A stretch of 64,000 nt of DNA. It comes from HXMU1420-2 sp017643305 (GTDB taxonomy: Bacteria > Pseudomonadota > Alphaproteobacteria > Rhodobacterales > Rhodobacteraceae). A program made the translations under genes and the position numbers. Shown here piece after piece: positions 51,675 through 60,349 of the stretch (position 1 is its first letter; every line of letters starts with the position of its first letter). The stretch is taken from the NCBI GenBank assembly GCA_965217135.1, contig OZ244249.1:4030001-4094000 (forward strand), in the 5' to 3' direction. The notes below the pieces were generated by a model. It did no database searches and was not told the origin of the DNA. It saw nothing but the letters and a program-made list of their open reading frames with translations.

Positions 51675-52301
51675 ATGGGCGTGACAGTGTCTGCGGCAGA
51701 TCTGGCGCTTTATGCCGTTGGTTTATTTATCCTTTTCATCACCCCGGGACCAGTCTGGGTGGCAGTGATTGCCCGCGCGCTGGCTTATGGCCTGCGCGGG
51801 GTCTGGCCACTGGGGTTAGGCGTGGCACTTGGGGATGTGATCTGGTCGTTGGTTGCGATCTTTGGGGTCACGGCCTTGGTGGCGATATATGCCGATCTGC
51901 TGATCGTCTTGAAATGGGCCGCTGTGGCGATCCTGACGATCATGGGGCTGAGCCTGATCCGGTACGCCTCCACTGACGTTACTGCCGCGACCGGGCTAGG
52001 TAAACCGGGCATCTGGGCCGGCTTTGCTGCAGGGCTATTCGCGGTCACTGCCAACCCCAAGGCCAGCCTGTTCTATATGGGGTTCCTGCCTGGGTTTTTT
52101 GACTTTGCAAACATCACCCCGCTGGACGTTTTAGCGATCTGTGTGGCGTCCTTTTTCGTACCGTTGCTGGGCAACCTGACACTGGGTTTGTTCGTAGAAC
52201 AGATCCGCCGTTTTCTGAATTCTCCCACTGCCATACGCCACACGAATATCGGTGCGGGCGTGGCGTTGATCCTGGTGGGCGGGGTGATTGCGCTGACCTG
52301 A
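51675..52301 (+). CDS. LysE/RhtB-family amino-acid exporter
   Basis: A 208-residue inner-membrane transporter with about six hydrophobic segments and the family features FITPGPVWVAVIARALAYGLRGVWPLGLGVALGD near the N-terminus and FAVTANPKASLFYMGFLPGFF mid-protein. Exports an amino acid or related small molecule; substrate unknown. Inserted between recF and gyrB on the same strand. Confidence 0.9.
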   Translation: MGVTVSAADLALYAVGLFILFITPGPVWVAVIARALAYGLRGVWPLGLGVALGDVIWSLVAIFGVTALVAIYADLLIVLKWAAVAILTIMGLSLIRYASTDVTAATGLGKPGIWAGFAAGLFAVTANPKASLFYMGFLPGFFDFANITPLDVLAICVASFFVPLLGNLTLGLFVEQIRRFLNSPTAIRHTNIGAGVALILVGGVIALT

Positions 52302-52387
52302 CGGGACAGCGTTGAAATCCCGTGGGATTGCGTGACAACCACCTCAATATCTTGTATAAATCAGGGAAACGAACAAAGGCGAGCTGA

Positions 52388-54805
52388 ATGTCCGAAACCA
52401 CACCCATGCCCGAAGAATACGGCGCAGATTCCATCAAAGTTCTCAAGGGCTTGGAAGCGGTCCGGAAACGGCCAGGCATGTATATTGGCGACACCGACGA
52501 TGGGTCGGGTCTGCACCATATGGTGTATGAGGTTGTCGACAACGGAATTGACGAAGCTTTGGCAGGTCACGCTGACGCCGTGACGGTGACCTTGCACGCC
52601 GATAACAGCGTTTCGGTATCCGATAACGGGCGCGGTATTCCCGTGGGCATCCACGAGGAAGAAGGCGTTTCCGCAGCCGAGGTCATCATGACCCAACTGC
52701 ATGCGGGCGGTAAGTTTGACAGCAATTCCTACAAGGTGTCCGGCGGTCTGCACGGTGTAGGCGTGTCTGTTGTGAACGCACTGTCTGTGCGGCTGGAGCT
52801 GCGCATCTGGCGCGATGGCAAGGAGCATTACGCGCGCTTCGAAAATGGGGAGACCGCCGAACATCTGCGGGTGGTTGGTGATGCGGACGGCAAGGCCGGT
52901 ACTGAGGTGCGATTTCTGGCGTCGACCGAGACGTTTTCAAATCTTGATTATTCCTTCGAGGTGCTTGAACGACGTCTGCGCGAGCTCGCTTTTCTGAATT
53001 CCGGCGTGCGGATCATTCTGATCGACGAACGCCCGGCCGAAGCATTGCGGTCGGAGCTGTTTTACGAAGGCGGCGTACGGGAGTTTGTGCGTTATCTGGA
53101 CCGCAGCAAGACCGTTGTGATGACCGAACCGGTATTCATGACGGGGGAACGCGACGGGATCGGCGTGGAAATCGCGATGTGGTGGAATGACAGCTACCAC
53201 GAGACCGTGCTGCCGTTTACCAACAACATCCCGCAGCGGGATGGTGGCACACATCTGGCGGGCTTCCGGGGCGCGCTAACGCGGACCATCAACAACTATG
53301 CCCAGACCAGCGGGATCGCGAAGAAGGAAAAGGTGAACTTCACCGGCGACGATGCGCGCGAAGGGCTGACTGCTGTCTTGTCCGTGAAAGTGCCGGACCC
53401 GAAATTTTCCAGCCAAACCAAGGACAAGCTGGTTTCGTCCGAGGTTCGTCCGGCGGTTGAAAGCCTGATGCACGAAAAGCTGGCGGAATGGTTCGAGGAA
53501 AACCCGAACGAAGCCAAGGCGATTGTTGGCAAGATTGTCGAGGCCGCACTGGCCCGCGAAGCCGCCCGCAAGGCGCGGGAACTGACGCGGCGCAAGACGG
53601 CGATGGATGTGAATTACCTTGCGGGTAAGCTAAAGGACTGTTCGGAAAAGGACCCGTCCAAGTCCGAGCTGTTCCTGGTCGAAGGGAACTCTGCCGGTGG
53701 GTCGGCCCAGACCGGGCGGGACCGGATGACGATGGCTGTGCTGCCGCTGCGGGGCAAGATCCTGAACGTGGAACGTGCGCGGTTTGACCGAATGCTGTCG
53801 AGCCAGGAGATTGGCAACCTGGTGATGGCTTTGGGCACCGGGATCGGACGGGATGAATTCAACATCCAGAAGCTGCGCTATCACAAGATCGTCATTATGA
53901 CCGACGCAGATGTGGACGGCGCGCATATTCGCACGCTGCTGCTGACCTTCTTCTATCGTCAGATGCCGGAGCTGATCGAAGGCGGGTACCTATATATCGC
54001 GCAGCCGCCGCTCTACAAAGTCGCGCGGGGCCGGTCCGAAGTGTATCTGAAGGACCAGGCCGCGCTGGATGACTACCTGATCCAGCAGGGGATCGAAGGC
54101 GCCGTTCTGCGGCTGGGCACGGGTGAGGAGATTGTCGGGGCCGACCTGAGCCGCGTTGTCAGCGAAGCACGCCAGCTGAAACGTGTACTGGATGCGTTCC
54201 CGACGCATTACCCGCGCCATATTCTGGAACAGGCCGCCATTGCCGGAGCCTTTGTGCCAGGTGCGGTGGATGCCGACCTGCAAGGCACGGCGGACAAAGT
54301 GGCTGCGCGTCTGGACCAGATCGCCCTGGAATATGAACGCGGCTGGCAGGGTCGGATCACCCAGGACAAAGGCATTCGTCTGGCGCGGATCCTGCGGGGT
54401 GTTGAAGAGGTGCGCACCCTGGATGGCCCAATGCTGCGGTCAGGTGAGGCCCGGCGCACAGGGTCCTTCACTCAGGGCCTGCAGGATGTCTATGGCGTCC
54501 CGGCGGAACTGGTCCGTCGCGACAGGACCAACGTCATCTTTGGGCCGCTGGATTTGCTGAAGGCCATTCTGGAAGAAGGCGAAAAGGGGTTGACGCTGCA
54601 GCGCTACAAGGGTCTGGGCGAAATGAACCCCGAACAGCTGTGGGAGACCACGCTGGACCCAGATGCACGCACATTGCTGCAGGTGAAGGTGGATGATGTT
54701 GTAGAAGCGGACGACCTGTTCACCAAGCTAATGGGCGATGTTGTGGAACCGCGCCGAGAGTTCATCCAGAAAAACGCCCTGAGCGTCGAGAACTTGGATT
54801 TCTGA
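52388..54805 (+). CDS. gyrB: DNA gyrase subunit B
   Basis: ATPase subunit of gyrase, 805 residues. GHKL ATPase domain with VVDNGIDEALAGHAD, DNGRGIPVG and HAGGKFDSNSYKVSGGLHGVG; TOPRIM with LVEGNSAGGSAQTGRD and TDADVDGAHI; C-terminal QRYKGLGEMNPEQLWETTLDP. Short TOPRIM-region insert relative to E. coli is not obvious, consistent with alphaproteobacterial GyrB. The first repeat of an iteron-like array overlaps its stop codon. Confidence 0.98.
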   Translation: MSETTPMPEEYGADSIKVLKGLEAVRKRPGMYIGDTDDGSGLHHMVYEVVDNGIDEALAGHADAVTVTLHADNSVSVSDNGRGIPVGIHEEEGVSAAEVIMTQLHAGGKFDSNSYKVSGGLHGVGVSVVNALSVRLELRIWRDGKEHYARFENGETAEHLRVVGDADGKAGTEVRFLASTETFSNLDYSFEVLERRLRELAFLNSGVRIILIDERPAEALRSELFYEGGVREFVRYLDRSKTVVMTEPVFMTGERDGIGVEIAMWWNDSYHETVLPFTNNIPQRDGGTHLAGFRGALTRTINNYAQTSGIAKKEKVNFTGDDAREGLTAVLSVKVPDPKFSSQTKDKLVSSEVRPAVESLMHEKLAEWFEENPNEAKAIVGKIVEAALAREAARKARELTRRKTAMDVNYLAGKLKDCSEKDPSKSELFLVEGNSAGGSAQTGRDRMTMAVLPLRGKILNVERARFDRMLSSQEIGNLVMALGTGIGRDEFNIQKLRYHKIVIMTDADVDGAHIRTLLLTFFYRQMPELIEGGYLYIAQPPLYKVARGRSEVYLKDQAALDDYLIQQGIEGAVLRLGTGEEIVGADLSRVVSEARQLKRVLDAFPTHYPRHILEQAAIAGAFVPGAVDADLQGTADKVAARLDQIALEYERGWQGRITQDKGIRLARILRGVEEVRTLDGPMLRSGEARRTGSFTQGLQDVYGVPAELVRRDRTNVIFGPLDLLKAILEEGEKGLTLQRYKGLGEMNPEQLWETTLDPDARTLLQVKVDDVVEADDLFTKLMGDVVEPRREFIQKNALSVENLDF

Positions 54806-54902
54806 AAGTTTGTAGGGACGCGCATAACGCTGCACCTACCCCATAAGTTTGTACGATTTGCCCATAAGTCTGCACGAGCTCTCGATAAGAGTGCGAAAAT
54901 GA
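54801..54902. repeat. Five-unit iteron-like direct repeat after gyrB
   Basis: Five consecutive units of 19-21 bp share the core ATAAGTnTGyACGA. Unit starts are about 54801, 54821, 54840, 54861 and 54882. Units 3 and 4 are the best pair (CCCATAAGTTTGTACGA and CCCATAAGTCTGCACGA); units 1, 2 and 5 are degenerate. The spacing is about two helical turns, as in protein-binding iterons of plasmid origins. The adjacent sequence downstream is AT-richer. Function is inference. Confidence 0.55.
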
Positions 54903-55453
54903 GGCATATGATCGCTCCATGCGAGTGTCCGAGAATAGATTTCAGGTTCTCGTGGATTTAGCACCTTATTTCGATGCCAGATCGGATTGTTCTTCTGTAA
55001 AGCGGCTAAATTCGCGAGTGGGCGGAACTTTGTAGTTTTGCGCCGGGCTAAGCTCGATAAACCGCAAATTCTACCCAGCCGGTCTTCGGTCTCCTGACTT
55101 TAGAACTTGCTCCATCATCCGCATAAGCGCTTCGTGTTATCCAAATTTAAAGTCATCATCCGATGCGTATTTCTTGAAAGATCGATCTATCTGTGACGTT
55201 CGTTACGCATGGTCCACTTCCGGCCCATACCAGTCATTCAGGCTCCTCGCAGCGAACGGCGGAATTGAGCCCATTGTATGAACTCGATTCTATTACTGCG
55301 CAATCGCAGCGTAGTTATCTCTGCATCGTGGCAGGGTTTCTTATTGAACTATCGTGCGAAGAGCAAAACTTTTGCATGATGGTCGCGAACGATCCAAAAT
55401 GAAGTGCAAGGCGCGATTTGATCGTGCTGTGAAAAGACCTGCCGGGATCTATT
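54903..55453. other. Gene-poor region between gyrB repeats and accessory segment
   Basis: About 550 bp with lower GC than neighbours. It holds a 38-codon frame (54919-55035, plus, MRVSENRFQVLVDLAPYF...) and a 69-codon frame (55193-55402, plus, GTG start), neither of which I recognise and neither with a good ribosome site. One DnaA-box-like TTATCCAAA lies at 55137-55145. It probably represents degraded sequence at the junction between the core origin region and the accessory genes. Confidence 0.4.
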
Positions 55454-55732
55454 TCATGAGTGCGCTTTCTCAAGGCAGTCCACAGCCGCCTTGGCATTCC
55501 TGCGGGCCCCGAGCATGCTGATTTCCCCATCTGAGACCATCGCCCTTACGGTCGATCTGACGATCGTTTCGTTGGTGGTCCTATCGCCCTCAACCATCAA
55601 CGGACGAAGCTTGCTGTAGATCAGCTTGCTCTCATCGGACAGATCCGCCCCGCACGCGTCAGCCGCGCCCCAACCAGCGTGAGCCGCTGTTGCTGAAAGG
55701 GTAAAAGCGCATACGACCATGCAGAATTTCAT
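55454..55732 (-). CDS. Small secreted protein, unknown family
   Basis: A 92-residue protein. ATG 55732 gives signal peptide MKFCMVVCAFTLSATAAHA, cleaved before GWGAADACG. The mature 73 residues contain two Cys (ADAC and VDCL) that could form a disulfide, and appear helical. An upstream in-frame start at 55798 would bury the signal peptide. A perfect palindrome TGACAT-N5-ATGTCA lies 57 bp upstream, related to sites before the DJ-1 and sulfatase genes, so it may belong to the same regulon. No family recognised. Confidence 0.65.
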   Translation of the reverse strand: MKFCMVVCAFTLSATAAHAGWGAADACGADLSDESKLIYSKLRPLMVEGDRTTNETIVRSTVRAMVSDGEISMLGARRNAKAAVDCLEKAHS

Positions 55733-55788
55733 TGCAATGCTCCTCGGATCAATCGTCGCCATCAGGTTGGTGTGTCTTTGATATTTAA

Positions 55789-55805
55789 TGACATCCAATA
55801 TGTCA
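55789..55805. promoter_or_regulatory. Palindromic operator candidate 1 (secreted protein / tetR)
   Basis: TGACAT-CCAAT-ATGTCA: perfect 6-bp arms with a 5-bp spacer, in the divergent region between the secreted-protein gene and tetR. It shares the form TGnCAT-N5-ATGnCA with sites at 58476 and 60350. Confidence 0.55.
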
Positions 55806-55936
55806 ATATATCAGTCTTGTAGCTCTACCCGAGCCGAGATTCAATCGTTTCTGCGAACCTTCACCGGACCGCAGTTCCCTTGAATTCCTTCGAACAAACG
55901 GCGTAGGATAACGCAATCGACTGAAAGGTAGATGTC

Positions 55937-56542
55937 ATGGCCACGGACATGAATCCCGTTGAAAAAAAAGAAAAAACTGACGGACGAAAACAGCGCAGTG
56001 CACGCAGCCGCGACAAGATCAAGACCTCGATCATCACGTTGATCCGGTCAGGAAGCTATTTGCCGCGCGCCTTGGATATTTCCGAGCATTCTGGGCTAAG
56101 CATGCGCACTGTGTTTCGCCATATCGATGACATGGAAAGCCTGTTACGTGAGATTGCAGCGGACTGTCAGAAAGAAATTCTGGCGCAGTTCCTAAAACCC
56201 TATGCTTCAACAGAATGGCGCACCCAGCTGGGCGAAAGAATTGCGCGCCGTGCAGAGATCTGGGACTTCATGATGCCCGTTCGGATAAGCGTGGCCCTGC
56301 GCCGTTTCGACTCGGATTTCCTGATGGAGATGTACCAGCGGACAATCGACCTTGAGCGCGCGTCGTTGCAATCGAATCTGCCGGAAAAGACGGTTGCTGA
56401 CGCGGCGCTCTTTGCGGCGTTGAATCAGGCGATGGGTATCTCCTGCTGGATCAGCCTGCGCCTGGAACAAGGGCTTTCGCGGGACGAGGCAGAGGCGGTT
56501 GTGCGGCGCACCGTCGATGCGCTGATCTCAAACGTCGAATAG
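55937..56542 (+). CDS. TetR/AcrR-family transcriptional regulator
   Basis: A 201-residue regulator with a strongly charged N-terminus (KKEKTDGRKQRSARSRDKIK), a TetR-type helix-turn-helix at about residues 27-75 (LPRALDISEHSGLSMRTVFRHIDDMESLLREI) and an all-helical ligand domain. An AAAGGTAG ribosome site precedes the ATG. The next gene, a formylglycine-generating enzyme, starts 1 bp after its stop, so they are co-transcribed. It is the only regulator in the sulfatase segment and the natural candidate to bind the shared palindromes. Ligand unknown. Confidence 0.88.
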   Translation: MATDMNPVEKKEKTDGRKQRSARSRDKIKTSIITLIRSGSYLPRALDISEHSGLSMRTVFRHIDDMESLLREIAADCQKEILAQFLKPYASTEWRTQLGERIARRAEIWDFMMPVRISVALRRFDSDFLMEMYQRTIDLERASLQSNLPEKTVADAALFAALNQAMGISCWISLRLEQGLSRDEAEAVVRRTVDALISNVE

Positions 56543-56543
56543 A

Positions 56544-57434
56544 ATGGCGTTGCGGAAGCTACCTGCCGCTATTGCCCTGATGGCTCTGGTGGGAATTTCT
56601 CTTTGGCGAATCCATCCCAGCGCTGATACCGGTCGTGCCTGCGTTTTGGATGAGGCCGAAATCGGCGGCTTTGTGGCGGTGCCCGGCGGGGGTTTCGTCA
56701 AGGGTGCTAATGCTATCTATCCCGAAGAAGGCCGGCCGACCAAACTGCATGTCTCGCCTTTCCTCATGCAGATCAACGAGGTCACCAACGATCAGTTTGC
56801 CCACTTTGTAGCCGAGACCGGCTACGTCACCGAGGCCGAACGCAATGGCGGCTCGGCGGGTTTTGTCCAGACCGATACGCCGTCCGATTTGCTCTCTTGG
56901 TGGAAGCTGGACGAAGGTGCTACTTGGCAAAGCCCGAGCGGTGCGGGAAGCACACTAGAAGGGCTCGGTCGGCACCCAGTGGTTCATGTCAGTCTGAATG
57001 ATGCGCTCGCCTATGCGTCTTGGGCCGGTGGACGGCTTCCAAATGAGGTCGAATGGGAATATGCCGCGAGCTTGGGCCTGTTCGACCCGGATGACCCGGA
57101 ATCAGGTATCCGTGGCCCGGATGGCGAGATCCGGGCCAACACATGGACCGGCGTTTTTCCGGTGCTGAACACCGCCGAGGATGGCTTTGCCGGCACTGCC
57201 CCGGTGGGTTGTTTTCGGGCAAACCTGATCGGTGCCCATGACATGATCGGCAATGTCTGGGAATGGACCGAAACCCCGTTCGGAGACGGCAGCCCGCAAT
57301 TCACCATCAAGGGTGGATCATACCTGTGCGGCGCGAATTACTGCCGTCGATACCGAACTGCAGCTCGGGAAAGCCTGGAGGTTGGCTTTTCGACCGCACA
57401 TGTGGGTTTTCGGATCGTAAAAGATCCCGATTAG
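56544..57434 (+). CDS. Formylglycine-generating enzyme (sulfatase-modifying factor), membrane-anchored
   Basis: FGE-sulfatase domain protein of 296 residues that oxidises the active-site Cys of sulfatases to formylglycine. The diagnostic copper-binding pair is present: GGSYLCGANYCRRYRTAAR with Cys262 and Cys267. Other family segments are INEVTNDQFAHFVAETGYVTEAE, HPVVHVSLNDALAYASWAGGRLPNEVEWEYAA and IGNVWEWTE. Unusually the N-terminus is a signal sequence or anchor (hydrophobic residues about 8-21, after KLP), placing the enzyme outside the cytoplasm. It is coupled to tetR; the likely client is the sulfatase encoded 1.1 kb away. Confidence 0.92.
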   Translation: MALRKLPAAIALMALVGISLWRIHPSADTGRACVLDEAEIGGFVAVPGGGFVKGANAIYPEEGRPTKLHVSPFLMQINEVTNDQFAHFVAETGYVTEAERNGGSAGFVQTDTPSDLLSWWKLDEGATWQSPSGAGSTLEGLGRHPVVHVSLNDALAYASWAGGRLPNEVEWEYAASLGLFDPDDPESGIRGPDGEIRANTWTGVFPVLNTAEDGFAGTAPVGCFRANLIGAHDMIGNVWEWTETPFGDGSPQFTIKGGSYLCGANYCRRYRTAARESLEVGFSTAHVGFRIVKDPD

Positions 57435-57637
57435 GGCGATCAAGGAAGTCACTGTGAAAGCCGTTCGCTACCCGAGATTCAGAACCTGAATTCTCCGATA
57501 TGATGAATGTCATCGCTGCCCGCAGGCAGGTTGATGATCTGACCGTCTTCGGCGGCTCGGACCGGGCCGCCGAAAGCGTCAACCGCCCCCATCAGGAATA
57601 GCAGCCAAAGACTGAGAGACGATGGAAGGGACTATTC
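57435..57637. other. Convergent intergenic region, FGE / DJ-1
   Basis: 203 bp. It contains a minus-strand frame, 57479-57592, of 37 codons (MGAVDAFGGPVRAAEDGQII...) with a hydrophobic stretch just upstream of its ATG. This could be a remnant of a secreted protein. Not supported well enough to call a gene. Confidence 0.3.
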
Positions 57638-58459
57638 TTACTTAGCCAAAAGCTCCATCATCCGGTGTGCAGCTTCGGCGCCGCTGTTCTGGTTCTGGCC
57701 GGTGACGAGGTTGCCGTCCACGGCCACATAGGAGGCGAAAATGTCGCGAAAGGCGGTTTCGGCCACGAAATTACCCTCGGCGGCGCGCAGCTCGGTTTCG
57801 GGGTGTTTTGGGGTTGTCGAAATGCCGAGCTGTTCGATCTGCGCATCGGTGACACCCGTCACTGTGCGCCCTTCGATCAGCGGCGAGCCATCAGTGTCTT
57901 TGGCGTGAATTAACCCAAGCGCGCCATGGCAAACCGTACCGATCACGTCGCCATCGGCGTTTGCGGCAGTTACCAGCCTGGCCAGCTCTTCGGATTGTTC
58001 GAAGTCATAGGCGGCGCCCCAACCGCCCGACAGGAAGATCGCGTCATATTTTGTGATGTCGACTTCGGCCACGGGGATCGAATTGTTCAACTTGGCCAGC
58101 GCAACCGTATCTTCCATGAACTGGTAGTCGGACGACGTGGCAATTGGCCAGCCCGTGGTGGATGGGTCGACAGGGATTTCACCGCCCTTGATCGAGGCGA
58201 GGTCAACCTCCATTCCGGCGTCGAGAAAGGCGTAATACGGCACCGTCATCTCCGACGCAGCAACGCCCGTGGCCTTACCGCCTTCGCCCAGCGTGCCATG
58301 ACTGGTGGTGATGATAAGGGCGCGTTTGCCGGCCAGATCAAATTCGGGGATATCGTAATGGGGATGAAGACCCATCATGTTCAGCGCCCGCGGTAGACCG
58401 AAATAGACTGCGACGGCAAGCACCGGGATCGTTATGAGGATGATTTTCAGCCAGGACAT
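57638..58459 (-). CDS. DJ-1/PfpI-family protein with N-terminal membrane anchor
   Basis: A 273-residue class I glutamine-amidotransferase-like (DJ-1/PfpI/Hsp31) protein. A single membrane segment about residues 4-22 anchors it, with the domain probably periplasmic. The nucleophile elbow is GTVCHGALGLI (Cys177, His178), and an upstream Glu lies in LGEGGKATGVAASEMTVPYYAF. Such proteins include glyoxalase III, chaperones and isonitrile hydratases; the substrate is not predictable. It follows the sulfatase gene by 55 bp, with an operator-like palindrome in the gap, and an AAAGGAG ribosome site. Confidence 0.87.
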   Translation of the reverse strand: MSWLKIILITIPVLAVAVYFGLPRALNMMGLHPHYDIPEFDLAGKRALIITTSHGTLGEGGKATGVAASEMTVPYYAFLDAGMEVDLASIKGGEIPVDPSTTGWPIATSSDYQFMEDTVALAKLNNSIPVAEVDITKYDAIFLSGGWGAAYDFEQSEELARLVTAANADGDVIGTVCHGALGLIHAKDTDGSPLIEGRTVTGVTDAQIEQLGISTTPKHPETELRAAEGNFVAETAFRDIFASYVAVDGNLVTGQNQNSGAEAAHRMMELLAK

Positions 58460-58475
58460 TGGGCGTCTCCTTTAT

Positions 58476-58492
58476 TGGCATGCGATATGCCA
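58476..58492. promoter_or_regulatory. Palindromic operator candidate 2 (DJ-1 gene)
   Basis: TGGCAT-GCGAT-ATGCCA: perfect 6-bp arms with a 5-bp spacer, 17-33 bp upstream of the DJ-1 start. Its position would block initiation or elongation of that gene. Confidence 0.55.
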
Positions 58493-58514
58493 TATATTTT
58501 GCGATGGTTTGGGT

Positions 58515-60269
58515 TCAAGTGCGCAATCGGCCCCTGACGACACGAACGGACAAGATCAGCAGGACAAATAGGAACAGTCCGGGAAAAATCAGTCTTGGCC
58601 AATACCTGTGCAAGATGCCGGACCTTGCGTTTTTGCCCACCTGTTCGAAGGGATTGAAGTCTGTGGCGGTCTCGATCACGCCCACCTCTCCAGCGTAGCT
58701 GAGATATTCGTTCAACATGTCCTGAAACAGGTCTGGGTGCGCATCGGCAAGATCGGTGGTTTCGCCCGCGTCCGTGGCAAGATCGTAGAGATGCCATTCG
58801 CCATCCCCAAGCGGCACAGGAATTCGGGAGATCTTCCACGTGCCGCGATAAAGAGCGGCATTGCCGCCGACTTCGAACCCGACAGCCTCGTCATTGCCAT
58901 AGACTTCGGTCGCGTCGCCCGTCAGCATCGGCAACAAACTGCGTCCGCGGATATCCGGCGCCACCGGATCGAGGCCGGCAAAGTCCAGCATCGTAGGAAC
59001 CAGGTCGGTTACATGGGCGCGTCCCTCAATCAGCCCGATTTCCGGCAACCCGGGTCCAGCAACGACCAGCGGCACCCGTAACCCACCCTCCGTGGCGGTG
59101 AACTTGAACAGCGCAAATGGGGCCGCCGAAACTGAGGCCCATTCCTCGCCGATAAAGGTCATGGTGTTGCGCTCACCCAAAGTCTCATAGTCAAGATTCC
59201 AGCCTTCCGTACCCAACCACCAATCCGTGATCGCGCCAGCTACTCCGTTCTCGTGCCCGATGCCAGCGCTTTCCGGCCCGTTGTCCGAGGTCACGATAAC
59301 CAGGGTGTTGTCCAGTTGTCCGGTCGCGTCCAAATACGTCAAAAGCCGCCCCAAATGGTGATCGGCGGCCTCCAGCATCCCGGCATTCACCTGCATGGCA
59401 CGTGCCCAATAGGCCTGTTCTGTGACGCTGAGCGTCTCCCAGTCACGCGACGAGGCCGGTAGAGGCGCCAATTCGGTGCCTTCGGGCACTAGCCCAAGGT
59501 CAATTGCGCGCTCCAACCGTTCGGCGCGCATCGCCTCCCAGCCCATGTCAAATCGTCCTGCGTACCGGTCGCGATATTCTGGGGCGACCTGGATCGGAAA
59601 GTGGATCGCCTGAAAGGAAACGAAACCAAAGAAGGGTTTGCCGCTATCTGCCTCGTCCAGGTAATCGATCATTCGGTCGACGATCCCTTCCGACGAATAG
59701 AAGCCTTCGGGCAAGGTGATCCGCTTGCCGTCTTCGAACCATTTGACGGTGTCATAGAGCGGCAGGTAGGGCGTGTGGTCGTAATTGCTCCCTCCCGTCG
59801 AGTCGATCACAAATGATCGGTCGAACCCAAAGCGATGCGGCAGATTTACCCCCACATGTCCAATCCCCCACTTGCCCGAGACGAAAGTTTGGTACCCCCC
59901 CTCTTTCAAGCGCGAGGCAATTGTCGGCAAGCCATCTTGCCATTGCATCGAATAGCCCGGGTATTGCTGGATATCCGGGTCAACCGCTTCGGGGATCGAC
60001 CCAAGGCTTACCTCGTGATTGTCACGGCCCGTCATTAGCATTGCCCGGCTGGGCCCGCATTGCGGGGAGCTGTAATAGCGTGAGAACATCGCGCCACGGT
60101 TCGCCAAAGTATCGATATTGGGCGTGGCCGCGTCCCCACCATAGGCGCCGAAATCCATGAAGCCCGCGTCATCCAATAAGACCAACAGGATATTCGGGCG
60201 TTCGTCCCCTAGCGCAATCACAGGGACTGCTGAAGCGACAAAGGCGACGGCGGCAAGGGCTCCATTCAT
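58515..60269 (-). CDS. Cys-type sulfatase (arylsulfatase family S1), C-tail anchored
   Basis: Type I sulfatase of 584 residues. Signal peptide about residues 1-20 (ending VIALGDE). Metal-binding Asp33-Asp34 in VLLDDAGF, formylglycine motif Cys71 in QCGPSRAMLMTG (CxPSR), SGKWGIGH, and VTSDNGPE (metal-binding Asp/Asn) are all present. The fold resembles the Pseudomonas arylsulfatase branch (TPNIDTLANRG...TGRDNHE). A C-terminal membrane segment (about 559-577) and basic tail anchor it, so it should hydrolyse sulfate esters in the periplasm. The substrate is not predictable. Cys type means it depends on FGE maturation, provided nearby. Confidence 0.92.
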   Translation of the reverse strand: MNGALAAVAFVASAVPVIALGDERPNILLVLLDDAGFMDFGAYGGDAATPNIDTLANRGAMFSRYYSSPQCGPSRAMLMTGRDNHEVSLGSIPEAVDPDIQQYPGYSMQWQDGLPTIASRLKEGGYQTFVSGKWGIGHVGVNLPHRFGFDRSFVIDSTGGSNYDHTPYLPLYDTVKWFEDGKRITLPEGFYSSEGIVDRMIDYLDEADSGKPFFGFVSFQAIHFPIQVAPEYRDRYAGRFDMGWEAMRAERLERAIDLGLVPEGTELAPLPASSRDWETLSVTEQAYWARAMQVNAGMLEAADHHLGRLLTYLDATGQLDNTLVIVTSDNGPESAGIGHENGVAGAITDWWLGTEGWNLDYETLGERNTMTFIGEEWASVSAAPFALFKFTATEGGLRVPLVVAGPGLPEIGLIEGRAHVTDLVPTMLDFAGLDPVAPDIRGRSLLPMLTGDATEVYGNDEAVGFEVGGNAALYRGTWKISRIPVPLGDGEWHLYDLATDAGETTDLADAHPDLFQDMLNEYLSYAGEVGVIETATDFNPFEQVGKNARSGILHRYWPRLIFPGLFLFVLLILSVRVVRGRLRT

Positions 60270-60349
60270 GTTTTGGTCTCCATCGAAGTCCTCGCCCTGA
60301 TCGAGCGAAGTCAGGAATACTGCAGCTTGGCATTTCTCACAATAACTAA

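Noticed and set aside
55193..55402. 69-codon plus-strand frame in the gene-poor region after gyrB.
   Set aside because: GTG start, no ribosome site, no recognisable family and composition unlike real neighbours; kept only as a note in the intergenic entry.
57479..57592. 37-codon minus-strand frame between the FGE and DJ-1 genes.
   Set aside because: Too short, start uncertain, and no homologue recognised; may be a remnant.
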